DNA of 64,000 nt, taken from Chryseobacterium sp. SSA4.19. GTDB taxonomy: Bacteria; Bacteroidota; Bacteroidia; Flavobacteriales; Weeksellaceae. The position numbers and the translations under genes were made by a program. Of this stretch, positions 34,205-41,604 are shown piece after piece. The first letter of the stretch is position 1. Every line of letters starts with the position of its first letter. The notes below the pieces were generated by a model. It saw only the letters and a program-made list of their open reading frames with translations. It was not told the DNA's origin and made no database searches. The stretch spans positions 1 to 64,000 of the forward strand of contig NZ_JAKVIP010000009.1 of assembly GCF_022601875.1 (NCBI RefSeq). The letters run 5' to 3'.

Positions 34205-34278
34205 ATGCACCGAAGATTCTATAATTTTTACCTTGATTATATTAAAGAGTGTCGTAGAGAAAACTTACTTCGGTACAT
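34205..34278 (+). ncRNA. CCGAAG/CTTCGG stem spanning array element 4
   Basis: ATGCACCGAAG (34205-34215), directly after a D-arm, pairs with CTTCGGTACAT (34268-34278), directly before the T-arm side, with one mismatch in 11 bp. The CCGAAG/CTTCGG helix is the same as the conserved Ro-binding helix core of animal Y RNAs (CCGAAGG/CCUUCGG). It sits where a tRNA anticodon stem would be. Confidence 0.55.
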
Positions 34279-34650
34279 CTTATGATTTTGGTTCAACTCC
34301 AAAGTAAACCTGAAAATGGTTTATATGGGTTTTTTCGTTTTTTACCTCTTTAAAAATAAAACAAGTGCCGTAGAATAGTGTTACTTCGCTCATTACGACG
34401 GTGTCGCGGGTTCGAGTCCCGCCTCTTCCACAGACAAAACACAAATGTAAAAGGAAGAGTAGCTCAGCTGGTTAGAGCACGACTACGCTTTTTGACTGTT
34501 GCCTTGTTTAAAAATAAAGTGCCGTAAGGAAAAGATACTTCGTCCCTTTGGGGAGGAATCATGAAGCCGGTAATTCCGGCAAGATGATCCGGTTCGACTC
34601 CGGCCTGACGTGCCCCGCTTTTCTTTTCCTGGCTGTCGCCTTTTTTAAAA

Positions 34651-34771
34651 TGAGTCCGTCTCACAACTAGTGAAAACGGACTTTTTTTATAATTTTTATC
34701 GACCTCCTGTCAGAGAATGATTTTTGTACAGTCGATTCTCAACCCACATCATTGAGTTGCGAGACTAACTC
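34651..34771 (-). mobile_element. MITE-like repeat, right copy
   Basis: Near-identical inverted copy of 29641-29761. Its inner end gives an AGTCCGT/ACGGACT hairpin followed by TTTTTTT on the plus strand and so can terminate the Y-like array. The two copies show the same end (gagttag) outward. Confidence 0.75.
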
Positions 34772-34818
34772 ATCCCTTTTGTTGTACAAGTATTATTTGC
34801 CGGCCTGTTATATAAAAT

Positions 34819-34848
34819 TTGTGCAAAGAAAATAAGTACCTACCTTTG
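34819..34848 (+). promoter_or_regulatory. Promoter of the SulP gene
   Basis: TTG at 34819-34821 and TACCTTTG at 34841-34848 match TTG-N19-TAnnTTTG. The ATG lies 8 bp downstream, so the leader is very short. Confidence 0.65.
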
Positions 34849-34855
34849 ATGCGTC

Positions 34856-36394
34856 ATGAAAAATACCTTAAGCTTATTCGATTTTTCGAAAAAAATAAAT
34901 TATAAGAACGAGTTGCTGGCCGGTTTTACCGTAGCCATGACAATGATTCCGGAATCGCTTTCGTTTGCCATACTCGCGGGGCTTTCTCCTCTGACCGGCT
35001 TGTATGCAGCTTTTATGATGGGCCTGGTGACTGCGGTTCTGGGCGGGAGGCCCGGGATGGTTTCCGGCGGAGCTGGGGCAACCATTGTGGTGCTGATCGC
35101 GCTTATAAAAACCCACGGTTTGGAATATCTTTTCGCAACCGTTGTGCTGGGAGGTGTTTTGCAGCTGATGGTCGGAGTATTCCGCTGGGGAAAATTTGTC
35201 CGGCTGATTCCGCAGCCTGTGATGTACGGTTTCCTGAACGGTCTCGCAGTTATTATCTTTATGGCCCAGGTTGAACAGTTTAAAATTACCGGTGCAGACG
35301 GTGCAGTGAGCTGGCTGCAGGGAAGTTCTTTATATGTAATGGCCGGATTGACGGCCTTCACTATTGCCATGGTATACTTCTTTCCTAAGATCACCAAAGC
35401 CATTCCTGCATCTTTAGTGGCGATTTTAGTGGTTTTTGGTATTGTTTCAGGATTCGGGATCAGTACAAAAACTGTTGCTGATATTGCCAGTATCAGCGGA
35501 ACACTGCCGAAGTTTCATATCCCGCAAATTCCTTTTTCATTAGATACGCTACAAATTATTTTCCCGTATGCGCTGATCATGGCTGGAGTGGGGCTTATTG
35601 AATCGCTTCTGACTTTATCCATGGTTGATGAAATTACCAATTCCAAGGGCAATGCCAATAAAGAATCGGTAGCACAGGGGTTAGCCAACATAACCAACGG
35701 CTTCTTCGGTGGAATGGGAGGCTGCGCCATGGTTGCACAAACCCTAGTCAATCTGAATGCAGGCTCAAGAAGCAGGCTTTCCGGAATTATTGCTTCCATT
35801 ACCATTCTGATTATTATTCTGGTTGGTGCTCCGTTCATTGAAAAAATTCCGATGGCTGCTTTGGTGGGTGTCATGATGATGGTGTCCATCAGTACGTTTC
35901 ACTGGGTTTCGGTCAGGATTGTCAATAAAATGCCGAAATCCGATATTTTTGTCGGCATTACCGTAGCTTTGATTACGATTGTTCTTCATAATCTTGCCCT
36001 GGCCGTTCTGGTAGGTGTGATTATTTCAGCCTTGGTTTTTGCCTGGGACAATGCGAAAAGAATACGGGCCAGAAAACATATCGATGCGGACGGAATCAAA
36101 TATTACGAAATCTACGGGCCTCTGTTCTTCGGTTCTGTAACAGCTTTCACGGATAAATTTGATCCGGTAAATGATCCGGAGATCGTGGTCATCGATTTCA
36201 AGGAAAGCCGGGTTGTTGATATGAGTGCTATCGATGCTTTAGATAAACTGTCAAAAAAGTATTCCCAGCTTGATAAAAAGATGCATTTAAGACATTTAAG
36301 CCAGGACTGTATACAAATGCTGAAAAATGCAGAAGCCGTTATTGACGTGAATATCCAAGATGATCCTACGTATAAAGTGATGCCTGAAAAATAA
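34856..36394 (+). CDS. SulP-family inorganic anion transporter
   Basis: 512 residues. The N-terminal ~390 residues are a multi-helix membrane domain with the family pattern 'AMTMIPESLSFAILAGLSPL' (first helix, about residues 26-45) and 'GLYAAFMMGLVTAVLGGRPG'. A C-terminal cytoplasmic STAS domain occupies about 410-505 ('IVVIDFKESRVVDMSAIDAL'). SulP proteins move sulfate, bicarbonate, dicarboxylates or similar anions across the inner membrane. The substrate is not evident. It is a single gene just outside the right MITE-like repeat. Confidence 0.92.
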   Translation: MKNTLSLFDFSKKINYKNELLAGFTVAMTMIPESLSFAILAGLSPLTGLYAAFMMGLVTAVLGGRPGMVSGGAGATIVVLIALIKTHGLEYLFATVVLGGVLQLMVGVFRWGKFVRLIPQPVMYGFLNGLAVIIFMAQVEQFKITGADGAVSWLQGSSLYVMAGLTAFTIAMVYFFPKITKAIPASLVAILVVFGIVSGFGISTKTVADIASISGTLPKFHIPQIPFSLDTLQIIFPYALIMAGVGLIESLLTLSMVDEITNSKGNANKESVAQGLANITNGFFGGMGGCAMVAQTLVNLNAGSRSRLSGIIASITILIIILVGAPFIEKIPMAALVGVMMMVSISTFHWVSVRIVNKMPKSDIFVGITVALITIVLHNLALAVLVGVIISALVFAWDNAKRIRARKHIDADGIKYYEIYGPLFFGSVTAFTDKFDPVNDPEIVVIDFKESRVVDMSAIDALDKLSKKYSQLDKKMHLRHLSQDCIQMLKNAEAVIDVNIQDDPTYKVMPEK

Positions 36395-36510
36395 GTCAGA
36401 CTAAACTGAACTGTAATATTAATTTTTCAATAGTACGAGGAACAAGATCGCGAAAATCATAAAAATATCTTAAAACGGGAAACTGCATTTACACATTGAT
36501 TTAAAAATTC

Positions 36511-36518
36511 TATCTTTG
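36511..36518 (+). promoter_or_regulatory. -7 element upstream of the Ter cluster
   Basis: TATCTTTG matches TAnnTTTG and lies about 85 bp before the HAD gene. A 22-codon ORF (36525, 'MDQFLTIENVKSFSGKKLNK') falls in the leader and may be chance. Confidence 0.5.
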
Positions 36519-36602
36519 AAAGAATGGATCAATTTTTGACTATAGAAAATGTAAAATCTTTTTCAGGAAAAAAGCTAAATAAAAAATTTTAACTAAACCA
36601 TT

Positions 36603-37277
36603 TTGAAAACAGATATAGACATCCACAATCACTCACATTTCTCTTTTGATCTGTGGCTCACTTTAATAAAATCCCATCCTGAATTTAAGGCAAAACGAGT
36701 TGAGCTGTTCTCTTCTTTTTTTGATATTGATCAACCGATTGCTGAAGTTGCAAAAGCAGTAAAATATTACGATGATCTCTGCAATATCATTAATGAGGTA
36801 ATCGGAGGCAATGTGGATACTTTTGAAATCTATTTGCTGATTTTGGGTTCGTTGAATGTGGACCTGAAACAGCTGGAGAAAAGTAAATTAAAGGAGTTTT
36901 ACCAGAAAAGCGAAGATTTGTTTCTGGAATACAAACCGATTGTGATTTTTGAAAATTTACACCAGTTTTTTGAAGAAATCAAAGCCCGCGGAAAAACCAT
37001 TAATATTCTAAGTAATACGGGATTTATTAAAGGCAGAACGATGAGGAAATTTCTGATTAATGAAAATCTCGACCAGTTTATTGATTTCCATGTATATTCT
37101 GATGAAGCCAATTGCTCAAAGCCCAATCCGCAGATATTTCAGGAGGTGAAATGTCTGATCAAAAACCAGGATCTGGATCTGCAGCAGGTTTTACACATTG
37201 GTGACAACCCGGTTGCTGATTATAAAGGCGCAAAAGATTTCGGCTTCCATGCACACTTACTTACACCCAAAATATAA
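36603..37277 (+). CDS. HAD-superfamily hydrolase of the Ter cluster
   Basis: 224 residues from a TTG start; no ATG fits better. HAD motif I is 'FSFDLWLTLI' (nucleophile Asp about residue 16, but Leu in place of the second Asp), motif II 'INILSNTGF', motif III Lys near 'NCSKPNPQIF', and motif IV 'LHIGDNPVADYKGAK'. The C1-type helical cap lies between. HAD phosphatases are part of the biosynthetic module found with Ter stress genes. The product ends 1 bp before the PRTase start. Confidence 0.85.
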   Translation: MKTDIDIHNHSHFSFDLWLTLIKSHPEFKAKRVELFSSFFDIDQPIAEVAKAVKYYDDLCNIINEVIGGNVDTFEIYLLILGSLNVDLKQLEKSKLKEFYQKSEDLFLEYKPIVIFENLHQFFEEIKARGKTINILSNTGFIKGRTMRKFLINENLDQFIDFHVYSDEANCSKPNPQIFQEVKCLIKNQDLDLQQVLHIGDNPVADYKGAKDFGFHAHLLTPKI

Positions 37278-37278
37278 T

Positions 37279-38103
37279 ATGAACAAAAGATACAGCTTAC
37301 ATCATATCCATTCGGCGGATGAGTTCACTTTTTCGCCCGAGGAATACAGCTATTTTAAATATGGTGACAAGACGTATGCAGAAAAATTTGCCAAAGAATT
37401 ATTTGATGGCTTTATTTCTCAACACGCAGGCCTTTTAGATGGCGAAAAAGAAATTGTGGTTTTGCCGAGTCCTTATATGGCCATTCCGACTGCTTCCAAT
37501 TTTCTGTGTTTTTATTTTAAAAAGCATCTTGATTTCTATCTGTTTAAAAAAGGAAGAAAATCAAGCACCTTATCAAAAATCAACAGGAATCATACGTATA
37601 CGACTGATTATGGGAATCTGAGTTTTGAAGACCGTAAAAATTTAATATCCAATGACACATATTATCTGGATAAAGATTTTCTTCGGGGAAAACTTTGTAT
37701 TTTTATAGATGATATTAAAATTACCGGCAGCCACGAGTATACTGTGAATAAAATTTTGGAACAGTATAATGTAGAAGGAGAATTTTTATTCATGTATTAT
37801 GCTGAGCTGATGAATTTTGATCTCGATCCCAAAATTGAAAACTTCTTTAATTACTACGCTGTGAAAAGCGTAGAGCACATTGCAGAAGTTATGATAAAAC
37901 CGGGTTTTCAGTTTAATACGCGGATTGTAAAATATATTTTGGGGCTGGAATCAGGTAAATTTGAGTATCTTTCGTCTAAAGTAACAAAGGAACAGATGGA
38001 TCTCCTGCTGGAACTGGCGATCAGCAACAATTATCATTTAATAAAAGAATACGAAAACAATATAAACACTTTAACACAAACTGAATTATATTATGGCTAT
38101 TAA
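37279..38103 (+). CDS. Phosphoribosyltransferase-like protein of the Ter cluster
   Basis: The ATG at 37279 is chosen ('MNKRYSLHHIHSADEF'); a longer frame from 37198 would overlap the HAD gene. The PRPP-binding motif is seen as 'LCIFIDDIKITGSHEY' (about residues 142-157), with 'EIVVLPSPYMAIPTAS' as an earlier strand-loop. It belongs with the orotate-PRTase-like enzymes reported in Ter-associated operons, thought to make a nucleoside-like metabolite. It overlaps terD by 11 bp. Confidence 0.75.
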   Translation: MNKRYSLHHIHSADEFTFSPEEYSYFKYGDKTYAEKFAKELFDGFISQHAGLLDGEKEIVVLPSPYMAIPTASNFLCFYFKKHLDFYLFKKGRKSSTLSKINRNHTYTTDYGNLSFEDRKNLISNDTYYLDKDFLRGKLCIFIDDIKITGSHEYTVNKILEQYNVEGEFLFMYYAELMNFDLDPKIENFFNYYAVKSVEHIAEVMIKPGFQFNTRIVKYILGLESGKFEYLSSKVTKEQMDLLLELAISNNYHLIKEYENNINTLTQTELYYGY

Positions 38104-38647
38104 CTTGCAGAAAGGACAGAGAGAAAATATAAATGCCCCTAAATTCACAGTAGGATTAGGATGGGATATCAATAATACTTCCACAGGAACCGGCTTCGAT
38201 TTAGACGCCTCTTTATTTTTACTGGGCGAAAATAAAAAACTCGTTTCCGATAATCACTTTATTTTTTACAACAACCTGGAATCGCCGGATAAAGCAGTGA
38301 TTCATACCGGAGACAATTTAACAGGTGATGGGGCAGGAGATGACGAGCAGATTAAAATCGATTTAACCAAAATTGATGCTGCGGTAAAAGAAATTACCAT
38401 TGTCGTAACCATTCACGAAGCAGATGCCAGAAGACAGAATTTCGGACAGGTAAGAAACTCTTTCATCAGAATTTTCAATACGGATACCAATGAAGAAATT
38501 TTGAAATATGAATTGGATGAAGATTTCTCCATTGAAACCGCTGTGGAATTCGGAAGGATCTACAACAGAAACGGTGAGTGGAAATTTGAAGCGGTAGGAA
38601 GCGGACAAAGAGAAGGCCTTGACAAATTTGTATCAATGTATCAATAA
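38093..38647 (+). CDS. terD: TerD-family protein 1
   Basis: 184 residues, the normal length. The Ca-binding TerD fold is visible: 'INLQKGQRENI', 'VGLGWDINN', 'FDLDASLFLL', 'HTGDNLTGDGAGDDEQIKID' with the acidic ligands, and 'RIFNTDTNEEILKYELDEDF'. TerD proteins bind calcium and form part of the tellurite/stress-resistance complex with TerC at the membrane. It starts inside the PRTase gene and ends 6 bp before telA. Confidence 0.93.
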   Translation: MAINLQKGQRENINAPKFTVGLGWDINNTSTGTGFDLDASLFLLGENKKLVSDNHFIFYNNLESPDKAVIHTGDNLTGDGAGDDEQIKIDLTKIDAAVKEITIVVTIHEADARRQNFGQVRNSFIRIFNTDTNEEILKYELDEDFSIETAVEFGRIYNRNGEWKFEAVGSGQREGLDKFVSMYQ

Positions 38648-38653
38648 TTTACT

Positions 38654-39823
38654 ATGGATAATCAACCTAACCAACCTATCGATCCTCTTCAGTCGATTGA
38701 ACCGCTTAAGACATTCGAGCCCGCATCGCAGCCACAACAGCCTGCACCGGCTCCTCAGGGAGCTGCACCGGTAGTGGTAGACCGGGATGGGAATGTCAAC
38801 TTATCTCAATTACAGGTAGAAGAGCGTAAAAAATATGAAGTTCTTGCCGATTCCATTGATGAGACCAATCCCGGATCCATCGTTAATTTCGGATCTGAGC
38901 TTCAGAGAACACTCTCTAATCAGAGTGACAGCTTCCTGGGGAATGTAAGAAGATCCAATTCCGGAGAAGTGGGAGAGCTGATCAATAATTTATTGGTAGA
39001 GCTTAATTACGTAGACGTAGAAGAACTCAACCAGAATAAATTCAAAAGCTTTCTAAGCAAGCTGCCCTTCATGAAAACGCTGATGACGCAGGTGGAGAAT
39101 TTATTTGCGAAGTATGATAAGATCATCAACAATATCGACCAGATCGCGTATAAAGTCAACGCAGGAATTATTACCTCTACAAAGGATAATGCCGTACTGC
39201 AGACCATCTTCGAGAGTAATGTGAATGCGATTAAACAGATTGAGGAACTGGTTATTGCCGGTAACCTGAGAATGGAAAAAGCTTCGGCTGAACTTGCTAC
39301 AATGGAAGCGGCCCCGCAGAATTACCAGGATTATGAAATTGCGGATAAAAGAGACTTTATCGCAAGGTTAGACCGCAGATTGGCAGATCTTAAAGTGGTA
39401 CGCCTTATCATGATGCAGTCGCTTCCGCAGATCAGACTGGTACAGAACAACAACGTTTCAATTGCGGAAAAAGCACAGACGATCTTAACCACTACATTAC
39501 CGCTTTGGAAAAATCAGCTTTCTTTAGCTGTTGCCATGTACAGACAGCAGCAAAGTATTGAAATCCAACAGAAAGTATCTTCAACTACGGAAGATATATT
39601 GAAAAAGAATGCAGAACGCTTAGGCCAGAATTCAATCAATGTAGCGAGAGCCAATGAACAGACTGTAGTTTCTGTAGAAACTTTGAGAGAAACTACATCG
39701 AAACTGATCAGTACGCTGAATGAGGTAAAACAGATCCAGAAACAGGGTGCGGAAGGCAGAAGAAAGCTGGATCAGGACCTGATGACGCTTGAACATGAAC
39801 TGAAAGCAAACGTAAGAGGATAA
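38654..39823 (+). CDS. telA: TelA-like toxic anion resistance protein
   Basis: 389 residues. A Pro/Gln-rich N-terminal tail of about 50 residues is followed by the long helical TelA domain ('QSDSFLGNVRRSNSGEVGEL', 'FLSKLPFMKTLMTQVENLF', 'QSLPQIRLVQNNNVSIAEK', 'INVARANEQTVVSVETLRET'). The family confers resistance to tellurite or cell-wall-acting agents and is regularly found with TerD. Located in the cytosol as a coiled-coil protein. Confidence 0.92.
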   Translation: MDNQPNQPIDPLQSIEPLKTFEPASQPQQPAPAPQGAAPVVVDRDGNVNLSQLQVEERKKYEVLADSIDETNPGSIVNFGSELQRTLSNQSDSFLGNVRRSNSGEVGELINNLLVELNYVDVEELNQNKFKSFLSKLPFMKTLMTQVENLFAKYDKIINNIDQIAYKVNAGIITSTKDNAVLQTIFESNVNAIKQIEELVIAGNLRMEKASAELATMEAAPQNYQDYEIADKRDFIARLDRRLADLKVVRLIMMQSLPQIRLVQNNNVSIAEKAQTILTTTLPLWKNQLSLAVAMYRQQQSIEIQQKVSSTTEDILKKNAERLGQNSINVARANEQTVVSVETLRETTSKLISTLNEVKQIQKQGAEGRRKLDQDLMTLEHELKANVRG

Positions 39824-39837
39824 TAATACCCTGAAAG

Positions 39838-40785
39838 GTGGATGATGAAGCTGTAAACATACTGTCCCAAAGCAAAAGAAGATTAACGAAACTTAAGCTT
39901 CTGGCTAATTTTTTTGAAAATGCGGATATCATTTCGGTTTATATTAAAACCGATGTTATCCATCATCTTTTTCAGGAAAATAAAGCCCTTGACTACAGTA
40001 AGCTTGAGTTGTTCCACCTGCAGTATACCGACAGCCTCATTGAGCTTCTGACAAAGATTAAAAGACAGAAAGAAAACGAGATGCTGGCAGTTATCAATGA
40101 GATTGATGTCAACAATAAATATATCTCGGGTTTTGAAGAAAAACAGGCGGATGGTTTTGAAACAGACCGGAGAATGTACAGCGGTATATTTTCCAATCAG
40201 TTGAAAAGTTTGTATAAAGATCTTACGGAAGATAAATTCAGGCTGAACTGGGAAAATGTACTGTATTTCTACAAAAAATACGCCTCGGAATTCTACAGAA
40301 CAGGGGGGGGTGAAGAATTGCTGAAATCAGGATCGTTTCCCGCTTATCAGCATATGGAATACCAGATCGAAAGGAAATTACTGGGCAGGCTGAATATCCA
40401 GAACTTTAAAGTCCGTTTTGTCTGTGGCTATAATATCTCGGGGAATGAATATGAATTGTTCAAACTCTTTCAGTCCGATGATTATTTTATTTTTGATATC
40501 GAAGGCAAAAAAATATACCTGATCGATCCTAAGAAGATGGAAAAGCTGGATATTGCACCTAATGAATCGAACCAGGAAACGCTTGTTCATCAGCTCAGAA
40601 AGAAAAATGAAAAACTGGAGGAAACCATCAGTGAGAGAAAAAAAATACTTCCGGACCAGGTGATTGGTGTTTTGCAGGATTATCTGAAGAATCTGGAGAA
40701 TGTGGACATCATGAATAAAATATTCGACATCAATGAAGAAACCAATATTCTTCGTGCTATGCTGAATTTAAATTTAAATAATTAA
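39838..40785 (+). CDS. Hypothetical Ter-cluster protein (315 aa)
   Basis: GTG start at 39838. It is a helical, charged, cytosolic-looking protein with coiled-coil-like ends ('RKKNEKLEETISERKKILPD'). I know no named domain. Its position between telA and the second terD, with short spacing on either side, suggests an accessory role in the same complex. It contains a run of seven Gs near 40305, but the frame is continuous. Confidence 0.65.
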   Translation: MDDEAVNILSQSKRRLTKLKLLANFFENADIISVYIKTDVIHHLFQENKALDYSKLELFHLQYTDSLIELLTKIKRQKENEMLAVINEIDVNNKYISGFEEKQADGFETDRRMYSGIFSNQLKSLYKDLTEDKFRLNWENVLYFYKKYASEFYRTGGGEELLKSGSFPAYQHMEYQIERKLLGRLNIQNFKVRFVCGYNISGNEYELFKLFQSDDYFIFDIEGKKIYLIDPKKMEKLDIAPNESNQETLVHQLRKKNEKLEETISERKKILPDQVIGVLQDYLKNLENVDIMNKIFDINEETNILRAMLNLNLNN

Positions 40786-40852
40786 TTAAACCCAACAGGA
40801 GAACCGTTACCTGTATACAGCTTACGGTTTTGCAAATATTAAACATACAAAT

Positions 40853-41464
40853 ATGGCGATTAACTTACAGAAAGGTCAGAGAATCAACCTGACAAAAGAA
40901 AACGGAACGGCGCTTACGCAGGCTTGTGTAGGAATCAACTGGGGAGCAATAGAGAAAAAAAGCTTTTTCGGAGGAACTTCAAAAGAAGCGGTGGATCTTG
41001 ACGGAAGCTGTATTTTATATGATTCAAACAAAAATGCAACGGAAGTAATCTACTTCGGAAACTTAAAATCTAAAAATGGATCTGTAAAACACAGTGGAGA
41101 TGACCTTACCGGCGATGTAAATGGTAATGACGGCCTGGATAACGAAGTAATCACTGTAGATTTCAGTAATCTGGATTCTAATGTAGAGCATGTTGCATTA
41201 GTTCTGAACAGTTATAAAGGTCAGGATTTCGGGACAATTCCATTTGCTTCGATCAGAATTTATGAAGGAACGCCGACCAATGTCAGAGAGGTTTTTGCCA
41301 AATATGATATTGCCAATGATGTTTCTTTCAAAGGGCACGTAGCAATGGTGATGGGCGTTTTCTATAAGAGAAACAATGAATGGAAATTCAATGCAATCGG
41401 AGATCCTACCAAAGACAGGAAACTGCAGGAAACCATTGAAACGGTAAAGCAAAAATATTTGTAA
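40853..41464 (+). CDS. terD: TerD-family protein 2
   Basis: 203 residues. It opens with the same 'MAINLQKGQR' as the first TerD and carries 'VDLDGSCILYDSNKNATEVI', 'HSGDDLTGDVNGNDGLDNEV' and 'IRIYEGTPTNVREVFAKYD'. It is closer to the TerZ/TerX-like branch by the extended loop after 'GINWGAIEKKSFFGG'. Two TerD paralogues around telA is the usual Bacteroidota arrangement. Confidence 0.92.
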   Translation: MAINLQKGQRINLTKENGTALTQACVGINWGAIEKKSFFGGTSKEAVDLDGSCILYDSNKNATEVIYFGNLKSKNGSVKHSGDDLTGDVNGNDGLDNEVITVDFSNLDSNVEHVALVLNSYKGQDFGTIPFASIRIYEGTPTNVREVFAKYDIANDVSFKGHVAMVMGVFYKRNNEWKFNAIGDPTKDRKLQETIETVKQKYL

Positions 41465-41604
41465 AATAAACAGTAAAAAAAATTAAAGAATGGATATTAA
41501 GTCCATCTTGATTATTTTTTACTGAAAGTTTTAAATTATAATACTTAGCAATACTTGTACCCTGTACAGCTATTGCTTTTATCATATAATAAGCACATTA
41601 AAAA

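Larger units (their letters stand above)
33780..34640 (+). ncRNA. Y-RNA-like / permuted tRNA-mimic array
   Basis: About 860 bp without protein genes. Six copies of a ~26-nt element (consensus AAGTGYCGTAG, then about 8 nt, then TTACTTCG) begin at 33881, 34015, 34102, 34247, 34363 and 34517. Between them are T-arms (acagg/ttcaaat/cctgt at 33919-33935; gcagg/ttcgatt/cctgc at 34146-34162; tttgg/ttcaact/ccaaa at 34287-34303; gcggg/ttcgagt/cccgc at 34406-34422; ccgg/ttcgact/ccgg at 34589-34603) and D-arms (near 34185-34203 and 34460-34478). In three cases a 3' acceptor strand pairs with the 5' strand that follows it, as in circularly permuted tRNA. YrlA-type Y RNAs combine a Ro60-binding stem with a tRNA-like domain of this topology. 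Confidence 0.65.

Noticed and set aside
33881..34542. Six regularly recurring short elements as a CRISPR array
   Set aside because: The elements are imperfect, spacing varies from about 87 to 154 bp, the intervals contain tRNA arms rather than unique spacers, and no cas genes are in the window.
31375..34640. A complete rsr-Y RNA-rtcBA RNA-repair operon
   Set aside because: No RtcB or RtcA reading frame is found anywhere in the window, so only the Ro60 and RNA parts are supported.
29641..34771. Classical composite transposon
   Set aside because: No transposase ORF lies in the repeats or between them and no target duplication is evident, so only a MITE-bounded segment can be claimed.
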